Shown piece after piece: positions 42,899 to 51,292 of a DNA stretch of 64,000 nucleotides. Every line of letters starts with the position of its first letter. The first letter of the stretch is position 1. A program made the translations under genes and the position numbers. Origin of the DNA: a virus; IMG/VR virus record IMGVR_UViG_3300042350_003685, positions 1 to 64,000 of that record. One strand, 5' to 3'. The notes under the pieces were generated by a model. That model was not told where the DNA came from. It did not search any database and saw only the letters and a list, made by a program, of their open reading frames with translations.

Positions 42899-43642
42899 TT
42901 ATCCCGTACTGAGCACTCGAACCGCAACCTGTTGATGTCGGCTCACACGGCCGATATACTGGTATTTGACATCGTAATTTCTACAGAATTCTTTCCAGGC
43001 TGCGAATTCATCTTGTTGCCATCCGGGATAGTTGAGATATTCGTCAAATATGATCACAGTGCCCGGAACAATGTTTTCCCGTAGTTCGGTCAATACCGTT
43101 TTGGTACTGGAGTAGAGATCGCAGTCCACATGCAGCAACAACAGCGGAGTATTGGTGTAACTGGCTTTCCACTTTGGCAAGGTTTCATTAAACCAGCCCA
43201 CATGCAAATAGGTGTTGTCTCTTACTCTAGGCAGATTGTCTCTTTTGAAAAATCCTCGAGGCATACGACTGGTCCAGTCTTCGGGTAATCCTTCAAAGCT
43301 GTCAAACCCATGAATAAATTTATTTGGCAGCAGTCTTGCAAATTGGTTTAGTGTGCGACCTGTAGCAACACCGAACTCTAGTACCATGCCACGCGGTATG
43401 AGATTGGAATCAAGTTGCGTTTTGACCACCCAATCGTGTAAGTCATAGTCGCAGCTGAAGTTAGGAACTGTGCGCATGTGAAGCTGTACATACCTAGCAG
43501 ATTCTTCTGAGGCCTGCCGTAGTGCAGTGAACTCAGTGTCAATCACATCAGTGTACTGACCTGTGAGTCTACGTTGAAACCAATTGGGTTGAGGATAACG
43601 CCACCATTGGCGCACACGGTCATAAAGTCTGTGTAAATTCAT
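42899..43642 (-). CDS. TylF/macrocin O-methyltransferase-like protein
   Basis: 247 residues. MVLEFGVATGRTLNQFARLL is the SAM-binding loop, FIHGFDSFEGLPEDW and the metal-site-like LLHVDCDLYSSTKTVL followed by VIIFDEYLNYPGW are TylF motifs. Members methylate sugar hydroxyls. Plausibly acts with the glycosyltransferase-like genes nearby. Confidence 0.8.
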   Translation of the reverse strand: MNLHRLYDRVRQWWRYPQPNWFQRRLTGQYTDVIDTEFTALRQASEESARYVQLHMRTVPNFSCDYDLHDWVVKTQLDSNLIPRGMVLEFGVATGRTLNQFARLLPNKFIHGFDSFEGLPEDWTSRMPRGFFKRDNLPRVRDNTYLHVGWFNETLPKWKASYTNTPLLLLHVDCDLYSSTKTVLTELRENIVPGTVIIFDEYLNYPGWQQDEFAAWKEFCRNYDVKYQYIGRVSRHQQVAVRVLSTG

Positions 43643-43899
43643 AGTTTGCCTTCTTGATCTAGTAATCGATCTAATGTGCTTTGTGGTACTATTGCCGATG
43701 TTACAGGTTGATGCTTGACCCAGGTACTGATAATACTTTCTACATCATCGGGATGACTACGCTGGCTGCGTATTACCACTGGACTAGAATTCACTCTTGT
43801 GACCAATGCAGCACAGGGCTTGCCATCAACCAATAACATACGTACTTGGTTTTCAAACACTAGTTCGTGTGTGCGTTCGCCAGTGCGTTCCCATTTCAT
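43639..43899 (-). CDS. Unknown small protein
   Basis: 86 residues, strand-rich start (RTHELVFENQVRMLLVDGKP) and helical end. Overlaps the methyltransferase start by 4 bases. Not recognised. Confidence 0.55.
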   Translation of the reverse strand: MKWERTGERTHELVFENQVRMLLVDGKPCAALVTRVNSSPVVIRSQRSHPDDVESIISTWVKHQPVTSAIVPQSTLDRLLDQEGKL

Positions 43900-43909
43900 A
43901 ATATTTGAT

Positions 43910-44188
43910 TTAACTCCATTTCATTGTGAAACCCAATCTGTCGGTGTCGCTGTCAAAATAAAAAATATAACGACCCGGATGAGTTTGAGTAGCACTTTCT
44001 ACCATTTGCCAACGCCAGTCGTCTTTGGTTTGTTCTCTGCACCAAGACAACGCCATGTCTAATCGACCAAAAGGCAGCTGGACTTCTATTGCATAATTGA
44101 ATCCACGACCTCGACGAGTGTGATCATTGAATCCCCAATGCCATGGATCATCAGTTGGCCAAAGACTATGTTTCCAGGTATGTGTCAC
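43910..44188 (-). CDS. Distant member of the LRWS small-gene family
   Basis: 92 residues, GTG start. Ends YFDSDTDRLGFTMKWS and has MALSWCREQTKDDW in the middle, as in the tandem array at 33227-34745 about 9 kb away. Unknown function. Confidence 0.6.
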   Translation of the reverse strand: MTHTWKHSLWPTDDPWHWGFNDHTRRGRGFNYAIEVQLPFGRLDMALSWCREQTKDDWRWQMVESATQTHPGRYIFYFDSDTDRLGFTMKWS

Positions 44189-44399
44189 GAATGTATGACT
44201 CTATAGATGCATCACTTATGACATTATATAGTAACAAGTTGTCCCATACGTCAAAATACTCACAGAAGCTTTGTCCCTGTGTGAGCCCGCGACAATGATC
44301 GAACACACGATGTTTGCGCCATGTATCATAGTCTTGTTGACTGATTAATTGCGCAGGCCTAGTGTTAGCTGAAAGATCAAACCAGGTTCTAGGCTTCAT
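44166..44399 (-). CDS. Unknown phage protein
   Basis: 77 residues (WRKHRVFDHCRGLTQGQSFC; YFDVWDNLLLYNVISD). Overlaps the next gene by 23 bases. Not recognised. Confidence 0.5.
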   Translation of the reverse strand: MKPRTWFDLSANTRPAQLISQQDYDTWRKHRVFDHCRGLTQGQSFCEYFDVWDNLLLYNVISDASIESYIRDTYLET

Positions 44400-44400
44400 G

Positions 44401-45231
44401 TTAGGTCCAAAGGCTTTGACGAATCTTGATTAATCGTATCATCATGTCTGTATCCTCCTGTTCGTACTGTGCTTCAAGTTCCGTGATTTTGTCAAGCATA
44501 GGCTGTGTGTCTATTTTTTCAACGTTGGGATTGTCATCATCTTCGTCAAAGAAAAGACTGCCTTTCTCACGCTTTCGCTCACAGTACTCACTCCAACCAC
44601 TTACTTCGTAAGGATCAGGACGCTTTGGATAGACTTCCTTCCACCAAGTATAAAGTTCTAGAATTTCCTTGGCCTTTTCAGCCTGTTGACTTGGTTTGTG
44701 TCTGTCAGGATGTTCATCGTCTAGCCAATCATTAGTAAGACTCATTTGCCATTTAAGGTTGTCAATACCCGACTCGGGGCTACGCCAGCTGCGCCAACGA
44801 AACCATCCAGTGGCCCAGAATGGGGCCTGATACTTTCTACGCTCTTCGGAACCGCTCCAGGCAATGTTCCACCAAGCCAGCTCAATCTCAACAAAGTCCA
44901 CAAGTTCGTTGAAAAGACAAGGCAGAAAACGGTTGCCCACATCGCACCAAGTACCAGGCTTGATGTCCCTAGGATGAGCAGTAAGAGCATGGGTGCGGGT
45001 AACGAATCGATTGTTGATATAATATTTGAGAGCATAGAGTTGGTCCGTGGGCCAATAGAAAAACTTTTGTAGGTGGTCCAGGCCTTCATCGGCCAACCAA
45101 TAGCGAATAGGATGTAGTGCCTGCGCTTGACGGTGCCAACGAGCCCACCCACTTGATGTTTCGGCTGTGGGTTTGGCTGTTCCTCTTAGCCAATCAGCAA
45201 ATTTTGAGCAAGTCCAGTAATGGTTCCTCAT
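44401..45231 (-). CDS. Conserved phage protein (NHYWTCSKFADWLRGT type)
   Basis: 276 residues. NHYWTCSKFADWLRGTAKP, IRYWLADEGLDHLQKF, YINNRFVTRTHALTAHPRD and WCDVGNRFLPCLFNELVDFV are strongly conserved in many large phages; function unknown. The last third is a charged coiled-coil region. Confidence 0.75.
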   Translation of the reverse strand: MRNHYWTCSKFADWLRGTAKPTAETSSGWARWHRQAQALHPIRYWLADEGLDHLQKFFYWPTDQLYALKYYINNRFVTRTHALTAHPRDIKPGTWCDVGNRFLPCLFNELVDFVEIELAWWNIAWSGSEERRKYQAPFWATGWFRWRSWRSPESGIDNLKWQMSLTNDWLDDEHPDRHKPSQQAEKAKEILELYTWWKEVYPKRPDPYEVSGWSEYCERKREKGSLFFDEDDDNPNVEKIDTQPMLDKITELEAQYEQEDTDMMIRLIKIRQSLWT

Positions 45232-46439
45232 TTGGAATCCTTGTGTGTTAGATAGTGATCTTTGCCGCTGGGATGATCAAACCAAGGGCCACGTTTTTCA
45301 GCAGACATTTTGGTATAATACTCACGTTTGTTCAACCGCCAGCTTTCGTGAATCGTAGTAGTAGTTGGTATTTTACACTGATCTAAAAATTTCTGCAACG
45401 ATATTGCATAATCTAGATCTTGACGACCCTTGAGCCAAAACAAGTGATCAAAATTGTGTTGAAGTATGTCTGCGCTGGCTGCTCTAAACTCCAAAAAACC
45501 ATTTGGTTGATTAGACAAGGTTTCTAGTACACTCACAATCTTGTGCATTCTAGTGGCAATGTCTGTTTCCTGATCATAGCTTTCATCAATCAATGATCCA
45601 AAAGTCTTAAAACCAAGTTTGTGCATGTAAGCAAGAGTGCCAGCGCCAGCAAAACACAAAAAAGGCATCTGTGCCAGGATCGGTCTTACGGTTTTTTCAC
45701 TGATCAAACTTTCAACTACAAAGGCCTCTAGCACCAGTTCGCAGGCAAATTCACTATAGTATCGACTTATTGCCCCTTCTTCATAGTAGATGTGATCGTC
45801 CCTACTGAGTCTACGAGGCATGATGTCAGCAAAGGGTTCTTGACTTTGAAGCCTAGATGCCATGTCAGCACTGCCTTGATGCCCATGATAAATCACAAAG
45901 TTGTTGGCCAGCAGACCTTTATCATCTGCTAGATTTAAAATCTGTTGACGGTATGATCTATAACCGTTGACCATGGCAAAAAACTGATTTTTCCTTACAT
46001 TGGGAAACTGTAGACGCGGGGCTACCAAGCCACCAATGTCTAGTGCGTACCACCATGAACTCAAGATTGGTATTTCTTGATGTTGTGGAGTGGAATCATC
46101 ACACAGTCTCCAAATACGTGGATGTTCAAACAAAGGCATCAACACTTGATATTCTGGGCTAACTTGGCCCATACAACGCCAACAACTGCTGTTCATGATG
46201 TCGTTGCCAATAACGATCCAATTTTTATCAGCATAATCAATTACAGGTTGCACCCCATAATCTCTCACGTATCTTGCTATAAAACGCGGCTCTGCCATGA
46301 GCAAGCAGTCTCTATGATCTGGAAGCTCTTGACGTTGGGTCACAGGATTCCAGATGTCCAAAAACTCATGATCGTGTTCCAGAAGATCTAGAGCTCGACT
46401 AAAACGTTGAGCAGCTTCTGGTTGCAGCACATATATCAT
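45228..46439 (-). CDS. Putative fucosyltransferase/exostosin-like glycosyltransferase
   Basis: 403 residues. The C-terminal part AFVVESLISEKTVRPILAQM ... PFLCFAGAGTLAYMHKLGFK ... TFGSLIDESYDQETD has the nucleotide-sugar binding arrangement seen in GT10-like and other GT-B enzymes of marine phages and bacteria. The N-terminal domain is unrecognised. The substrate is unknown. Confidence 0.5.
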   Translation of the reverse strand: MIYVLQPEAAQRFSRALDLLEHDHEFLDIWNPVTQRQELPDHRDCLLMAEPRFIARYVRDYGVQPVIDYADKNWIVIGNDIMNSSCWRCMGQVSPEYQVLMPLFEHPRIWRLCDDSTPQHQEIPILSSWWYALDIGGLVAPRLQFPNVRKNQFFAMVNGYRSYRQQILNLADDKGLLANNFVIYHGHQGSADMASRLQSQEPFADIMPRRLSRDDHIYYEEGAISRYYSEFACELVLEAFVVESLISEKTVRPILAQMPFLCFAGAGTLAYMHKLGFKTFGSLIDESYDQETDIATRMHKIVSVLETLSNQPNGFLEFRAASADILQHNFDHLFWLKGRQDLDYAISLQKFLDQCKIPTTTTIHESWRLNKREYYTKMSAEKRGPWFDHPSGKDHYLTHKDSK

Positions 46440-46771
46440 TTGGTTTCTTTAGTAGGAAAGAGTTCTTTGAATTTTTTGATTACCTCAGGATCACCACCCA
46501 TGATGCCCAACACCATGTCATGTGGCACACGATCTTGAAAATCCTGTGAAGTGCGTCCTTGAAACAAGAACTTGTCGGTGCCATGTTCCCAAACATACAG
46601 CATATCGCCGTGTTGTTCGATAGTGACTTTTTTATAGATCTTTTGTATTTTTTCTATGTCACTTTGCAGATTATCTATTTCTCGTTGAAACTTTTGTTCT
46701 GCATGTCGCCTGAACAATTGTCCAAACCCATACATCAAGGCCATCAACAACAGGATATCAAACAAACTCAT
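46436..46771 (-). CDS. Small membrane-anchored protein with coiled coil
   Basis: 111 residues from ATG at 46771 (GGAGACC upstream). N-terminal helix (LFDILLLMALMYGFGQLF), coiled coil (FQREIDNLQSDIEKIQKIY) and a compact C-terminal domain (GDMLYVWEHGTDKFLFQG). Promoter at 46804. Unknown function. Confidence 0.6.
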   Translation of the reverse strand: MSLFDILLLMALMYGFGQLFRRHAEQKFQREIDNLQSDIEKIQKIYKKVTIEQHGDMLYVWEHGTDKFLFQGRTSQDFQDRVPHDMVLGIMGGDPEVIKKFKELFPTKETK

Positions 46772-46803
46772 ATGGTCTCCAGGCAAACGATCAACTACTT
46801 AGC

Positions 46804-46832
46804 ATTATACGGTTATTGCAATTTTTGGCCAA
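46804..46832 (-). promoter_or_regulatory. Putative sigma70-type promoter
   Basis: Minus strand -35 TTGGCC (46827-46832), 17-base spacer, -10 TATAAT (46804-46809). Confidence 0.65.
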
Positions 46833-46856
46833 ACAAAAAGGGCCCGTTAGGCCCTT
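46831..46856 (-). terminator. Rho-independent terminator
   Basis: Minus strand AAGGGCC-TAACG-GGCCCTT followed by TTTTGTTT; ends the transcript of the gene at 46877. Confidence 0.85.
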
Positions 46857-46876
46857 GATGTCAACCTATGGTTGTG

Positions 46877-47143
46877 TTAGGCAAGGCCCAAAGCAATAGC
46901 CTTGTAGCCAGCTGCTACCAGACGACGGCTAGGCTTACCAAGTACGTATTCGGTAACACGCACGCCATTGCCAGCAGTGCGCTGGTTGGTGTACACAGCA
47001 AATCCGTGCTGACGGATACGACTTACTTCGGCAGCCAGATTGCCGATGCCCATTTTACGGGCTTTGCTTTCAGTCACAGCTTCACCAGCTTGTAGAGCCT
47101 GGAACACACGGTAGGTTTTTGTTTCGGGATTGATCAATTTCAC
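46877..47143 (-). CDS. Winged-helix-like conserved phage protein
   Basis: 88 residues from GTG at 47143 (AGAAAGG upstream; the longer frame has no ribosome site). TYRVFQALQAGEAVTESKAR, IGNLAAEVSRIRQHGFAVYT and GVRVTEYVLGKPSRR form a helix-turn-helix with a beta wing, common in T4-like phages. DNA binding is likely; single-gene unit with terminator. Confidence 0.68.
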   Translation of the reverse strand: MKLINPETKTYRVFQALQAGEAVTESKARKMGIGNLAAEVSRIRQHGFAVYTNQRTAGNGVRVTEYVLGKPSRRLVAAGYKAIALGLA

Positions 47144-47243
47144 TTTGTTTACCTTTCTAAAGAATGTCTGCTGACGCAGTATGTGCATAATACACAACTG
47201 CAAGGCACAAAGCAACAAGATTGATCAAGAAATTTTGCCGATA

Positions 47244-47636
47244 TTACAACTTTTGAGCTTCTTCAATGTGTCTACAGCGCCCACGAAACTCAAAACCCTT
47301 GCATTGGCAATGCCAGCCTGTTGTGGATCTGGTAACAGTGTATGACGAACCTTTGCTGCCTGCAATGGTATAGGTCTTGGTAGTGGTATTGACAGTTTGG
47401 GTACCGCCCGAAGTAATACGTAGGTTGCGAATGTTGGCAACATTGATCACACGTACTGGCCATTGTTCATCGCCGCTTATGCAGAATTCACGATCGGTAA
47501 GCCAGCGATAACTGGGCAGCACTTCACCTGCAAAACTCCTGGTTCCCGGCCTCGGTGGAATCATATTTGGACCAATATGATCCACAAGGTCAAATTCCAC
47601 TACACTGCCGGGAGTAGGTATTTGAACAGCGGTCAT
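47244..47636 (-). CDS. SWIM zinc-finger protein
   Basis: 130 residues. The C-terminus reads WHCQCKGFEFRGRCRHI, the CxC...C-x-H pattern of the SWIM finger, preceded by an SSYTVTRSTTG hairpin. The N-terminal domain (GSVVEFDLVDHIGPNMIP) is unrecognised. SWIM fingers bind DNA or proteins. Confidence 0.7.
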   Translation of the reverse strand: MTAVQIPTPGSVVEFDLVDHIGPNMIPPRPGTRSFAGEVLPSYRWLTDREFCISGDEQWPVRVINVANIRNLRITSGGTQTVNTTTKTYTIAGSKGSSYTVTRSTTGWHCQCKGFEFRGRCRHIEEAQKL

Positions 47637-47637
47637 C

Positions 47638-47937
47638 TTACATGCTCCAATAGGATTCGGAACTAGGCGAGCAGAAGTAGGGAGTGTCGTAACGCTCTTG
47701 GTACTCTTTGCCCGACATCATATTAGTTTTAGTTTTGTAGGTTTCAAACAACATAGGAACGTAGCCTGCCTTTGTGTAGTCACACACTACAACATCAATA
47801 AAATCTTTTGTAACAGGATCAAAGTCTATAACGTCTACAAAACGCAGACCTGCTTTGTTGCGACCGTAGCGTTCGTCTTTTTTGATACGCTTGTCTTTTT
47901 TGTAAATCTCGATAGTGTATGCGGTAAGCTTGGACAT
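47638..47937 (-). CDS. Unknown phage protein
   Basis: 99 residues, basic N-terminus (YKKDKRIKKDERYGRNKAG), aromatic C-terminus. AAGGAG before the ATG and promoter at 47968. Not recognised. Confidence 0.6.
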   Translation of the reverse strand: MSKLTAYTIEIYKKDKRIKKDERYGRNKAGLRFVDVIDFDPVTKDFIDVVVCDYTKAGYVPMLFETYKTKTNMMSGKEYQERYDTPYFCSPSSESYWSM

Positions 47938-47967
47938 CGTATGCTCCTTATTAGTTACTATACCAAT

Positions 47968-47996
47968 ATTGTAGCAAAACGGATATTTTTGGTCAA
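47968..47996 (-). promoter_or_regulatory. Sigma70-type promoter
   Basis: Minus strand -35 TTGACC (47991-47996), 17-base spacer, -10 TACAAT, then ATTGGTATAGTAAC as in the 31894 and 32115 promoters. Confidence 0.85.
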
Positions 47997-47999
47997 CCT

Positions 48000-48242
48000 T
48001 TAGAACTCTGCTGTGATATGCCCAGTTGCTGATTTCTTAACATATACTTTAGTAACTTCTACTTCGCCAGTGCCTGATTCATCAAAATACTGTACAGAAT
48101 AGCAAAAGTCGCCGCCGTTGGTAATGCCCAAAAACTTAACAGATTCAAAACTAATGCCCATGTAGCCGCTGCGGGCGAGAATGTTAGCAAGATCGTAACG
48201 ATCAAGTGTTGCATATTTGTTAAGTTCTGCGGCTAGTATCAT
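48000..48242 (-). CDS. Unknown phage protein
   Basis: 80 residues from ATG at 48242 (GCAAGGAGC upstream). LDRYDLANILARSGY helix followed by strands (SFESVKFLGITNGGDFCYSV; EVEVTKVYVKK). Promoter at 48272. Confidence 0.6.
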   Translation of the reverse strand: MILAAELNKYATLDRYDLANILARSGYMGISFESVKFLGITNGGDFCYSVQYFDESGTGEVEVTKVYVKKSATGHITAEF

Positions 48243-48271
48243 TTGAGCTCCTTGCAATTCAATATACCCAA

Positions 48272-48300
48272 ATTATAGGCACTTTTCCAATAATGGTCAA
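48272..48300 (-). promoter_or_regulatory. Sigma70-type promoter
   Basis: Minus strand -35 TTGACC (48295-48300), 17-base spacer, -10 TATAAT (48272-48277). Confidence 0.82.
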
Positions 48301-48320
48301 CCGGAGTCTATAAGTACCTC

Positions 48321-49505
48321 ATGCGATGTCAATTCTTAAAACACGGGCTGGCCATTGACTACAATAGGCTGCTGCGCCCTTGCTGTAGCTTCCACGGCGA
48401 TCAGACCTGGCGTGATCAAAACCAATTACACCAAACGGATCTTGTGACCTGGCACTCTAATCCACAGTTGTTGAAATTGCAACAACAGATGTCGCAGGAT
48501 ATATGGCCTTTGGAGTGTGGTGTGTGCCAAGATATCGAAAGCCAAGGACGCGGTGACAGCATGCGTCTCAATGCGGAAAGCGCCTATGCTCACTATCAAG
48601 AACAGGATATAACACTTGAGATACGTCCAGGTAATGTGTGTAACTTTGCCTGTCAGACCTGCTGGCCCGAAGCCAGCTCCAGAGTCACTGACTTTTATCG
48701 CAAGGCTAATATTGAAACCACAACAGACTGGACCTCAGGTGACTCTAATACCATTCAGATTGCACAGGCTAAACACACTCTTGACCTTGATCGCATTGCC
48801 GCTGTGTTGCCTCGTGTGCGTGACATTGTGATACTAGGTGGCGAACCATTCTATGACCCTGAATGCAAAAGATTTCTAGCTTGGTTGGTTGACAATCACT
48901 GTGATGCAAACTTATTGATCTTTACCAATGGCAGTTGTGTAGATCGCACCATGCTTGAACATTATCCAGGCAAGGTAACCTTGATATTCAGTCTTGATGC
49001 CATGGGTGAAGCAGCAGAGTACATACGATATGGCACTGTTTGGCAGGATGTTGTGGAAAACTATGTTCATTGCCGTGGTCTTGAAAATGTACGCACTAGA
49101 GTCAACGTCACTGTGAGCACCTATAACTTTCACCTGGTAGGATCACTGCTTGAGTGGTTGGCTGAGGATTGGCCTGAAGTAGTAAGCTTTGGCATTGCCA
49201 GCACTGTGAACAATACCTGGTTCATGGATGAAAGTGTGCTGCCCTTAATGAGTCGAGCCTGGGTAGTAGAACAACTGCTCAACAGCCGCAACTTTTTAGA
49301 ACATGCCAATATCGAACACTATCAACGACTCAATGCTCAGAATGCTCTAAGTGCTATCATGGACCGACTGCAACACATGCCATTTGACACAATCAAATTC
49401 TACCGCTTTGTGGAGTTTGTGCGAGCCATGGATCGTGTGAAACACACTGACTTTGCAAGGAGCATGCCTGTACTAGCTGACATGCTAGGATACAAGCTGC
49501 TCTAG
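48321..49505 (+). CDS. Twitch-domain radical SAM protein
   Basis: 394 residues. The radical SAM cluster is C-x3-C-x2-C in GNVCNFACQTCWPEAS, followed by VILGGEPFYDPE. An N-terminal half-SPASM (twitch) cysteine set is seen in RPCCSFHG and LECGVCQDIE, so auxiliary Fe-S is likely. Homologues are common in T4-like phages; substrate unknown. The only gene on the plus strand in this stretch; TATAAGTA at 48309 is a weak late-promoter candidate. It converges on the asparagine-synthetase-like gene with a 21-base overlap. Confidence 0.85.
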   Translation: MRCQFLKHGLAIDYNRLLRPCCSFHGDQTWRDQNQLHQTDLVTWHSNPQLLKLQQQMSQDIWPLECGVCQDIESQGRGDSMRLNAESAYAHYQEQDITLEIRPGNVCNFACQTCWPEASSRVTDFYRKANIETTTDWTSGDSNTIQIAQAKHTLDLDRIAAVLPRVRDIVILGGEPFYDPECKRFLAWLVDNHCDANLLIFTNGSCVDRTMLEHYPGKVTLIFSLDAMGEAAEYIRYGTVWQDVVENYVHCRGLENVRTRVNVTVSTYNFHLVGSLLEWLAEDWPEVVSFGIASTVNNTWFMDESVLPLMSRAWVVEQLLNSRNFLEHANIEHYQRLNAQNALSAIMDRLQHMPFDTIKFYRFVEFVRAMDRVKHTDFARSMPVLADMLGYKLL

Positions 49506-50654
49506 ATTTTCCAAATAGTTCTCGTGATTTTTCTGGGTACTGAGAATGGTCTCAGCCTCTGGCCAATTTCTTCGTATCAACTGGCGACTGATATCACTGT
49601 TCAACATCTGACCTATTAGGTTATGCCAAGGCATGCTCAAAAACTGTTTGAGTATTTCAAGATCACGCATGGGTGTAAATGTTAGAGTATTGCCAAGATG
49701 CCAGTGCTGATGATCGTTGGCAGCGCGATCCAATAGATGCAGTTCCAGCAGTTGAGGGTCTTGAATTAACTTTTTGACTTCTAGATCTTGCCTTTGGTTG
49801 ATGAATAGTTCACGATTTTTCTGCGAGTTGAAATAGTTATAGTGAAGATCATCAGGTTCAATCACTTCATGTAACATACGTCCATCGTGGCACATGTTTA
49901 GCATATTGGCCATACCAGGGTTACGCAGTGTGAATTCATCACCAGGACATCCACTGACCAACACAGTTGGCTCACGCCAGTGGTGTATTTGTTTGTATGC
50001 CCAGTTCTGTTCTGTGAGCCTATGATGATTACGCAACCAAAACCGATCAAACTCAAGATGTTCTGCTAGTACCACTTCATGTTCGATGCCCAGCTTTTGT
50101 AGATAACTCCACATCAAGGTAGTGTCAATACCGCCACTGAGAAAAATACGTACTGGTAAAGTGTTGTGTTGGAAAAAGGTCTTGAACTTGTTGATCAATA
50201 TATCGTCTAAGACATCTAGTACTATACTAATCAAAGCGGTATGTTGTGGCAGCTCACCAATAATATCGTGTTTGACTTCAGTGAGGTCAAGATCCGGATT
50301 AATATGCACTGAGCTATCAGCCCACACACTGTGTGTCAGTGGCACTAGATTGGTCAAGCCTTGTTTATCATCATACCAAAGAGGAAAACTTCTACATTCA
50401 TTGTGTATTACTCTTATGCCTGACTCTTGTATATCAAGCACACAAAAGTTTCCTTTAACAGATGCCCAAGGTGCTGCCGCTATTTCTCTTACTCGATCAG
50501 GTAAGAGACCTTCATCAGTATAACCTTTGAACATTAAAACACGATCCCAGGTGCGATCAACTTGCCATCCTTCATCAGTGTCCACGCACCAATGAAAGTA
50601 TCGTATCTGTTGGCTCATCATGGGCTTGGTATCTTTGCTAATCCAAAAGAACAT
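49485..50654 (-). CDS. Asparagine-synthetase-like ATP-pyrophosphatase
   Basis: 389 residues. The ATP loop is FLSGGIDTTLMWSYL at residues 171-185. The N-terminal part (VKGNFCVLDIQESGIRVIHN) resembles the Ntn beta-sandwich of asparagine synthetase B, but there is no N-terminal catalytic cysteine, so glutaminase activity is unlikely. It probably adenylates a carboxylate or amide. Next to radical SAM and ClpP; the real substrate is unknown. Confidence 0.72.
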   Translation of the reverse strand: MFFWISKDTKPMMSQQIRYFHWCVDTDEGWQVDRTWDRVLMFKGYTDEGLLPDRVREIAAAPWASVKGNFCVLDIQESGIRVIHNECRSFPLWYDDKQGLTNLVPLTHSVWADSSVHINPDLDLTEVKHDIIGELPQHTALISIVLDVLDDILINKFKTFFQHNTLPVRIFLSGGIDTTLMWSYLQKLGIEHEVVLAEHLEFDRFWLRNHHRLTEQNWAYKQIHHWREPTVLVSGCPGDEFTLRNPGMANMLNMCHDGRMLHEVIEPDDLHYNYFNSQKNRELFINQRQDLEVKKLIQDPQLLELHLLDRAANDHQHWHLGNTLTFTPMRDLEILKQFLSMPWHNLIGQMLNSDISRQLIRRNWPEAETILSTQKNHENYLENLEQLVS

Positions 50655-51244
50655 TATGCGTCTCGCTTGGTAATCACTTTGTCAGCCAATCCATAGCTTA
50701 CTGCCTGTTCGGCTGTCATGAAATTATCTCGTTCCATGTCTGCTTTGAGTACCTCATAGGTGTTTGGAGTGTGCTTTTCATACACACGAGTTAGTACATC
50801 TTTCCAACGCAATAGTTCTCGCGCCTGAATTTCCACATCAGTGGCTTGACCACTGGCTCCGCCCAGGGGCTGATGGATCATGTGTCTTGCATTGGGCAAA
50901 ATATAGCGATGTCCTTTTTCACCTGCCATGGCCAACAGTGATCCCATGCTGGCTGCTTGGCCCATTACAATGGTATGAACAGGAGATTGAATAAACTGCA
51001 TGGTATCATAGATGCTCATGCCCGCTGTAACACTACCACCGGGTGAATTGATGTAAAAATGTATGGCTTTTTTGGGATCTTCGCTTTCCAAAAACAGCAT
51101 CTGTGCTACCACAAGACTGGCTGAATGCTGTGTGACTTCTCCATCCAGCATGATAATACGGTCTCGTAATAAGCGGCTGTAGATGTCGTAACTGCGTTCT
51201 CCCTTGGAGGTTTGTTCTAACACGATGGGCACTAGATTGGGCAT
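50654..51244 (-). CDS. clpP: ClpP protease subunit
   Basis: 196 residues, near the bacterial standard. Catalytic triad S99 (GQAASMGS), H124 (MIHQPLGG), D173 (MERDNFM); also [18 protein letters not shown] overlap with the following gene. It would need a host or phage AAA+ partner, which is not in the window. The leader has a TATAAT at 51274 but no good -35. Confidence 0.93.
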   Translation of the reverse strand: MPNLVPIVLEQTSKGERSYDIYSRLLRDRIIMLDGEVTQHSASLVVAQMLFLESEDPKKAIHFYINSPGGSVTAGMSIYDTMQFIQSPVHTIVMGQAASMGSLLAMAGEKGHRYILPNARHMIHQPLGGASGQATDVEIQARELLRWKDVLTRVYEKHTPNTYEVLKADMERDNFMTAEQAVSYGLADKVITKRDA

Positions 51245-51292
51245 TGGGTCTCCTTGTTTTTGATAAGTACACTATTATAACTGATTTCATAC

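Noticed and set aside
44223-44254. TATAAT with TTGACG upstream inside the 44166 gene
   Set aside because: The spacer is 20 bases, too long, and the site lies inside coding sequence with no leader.
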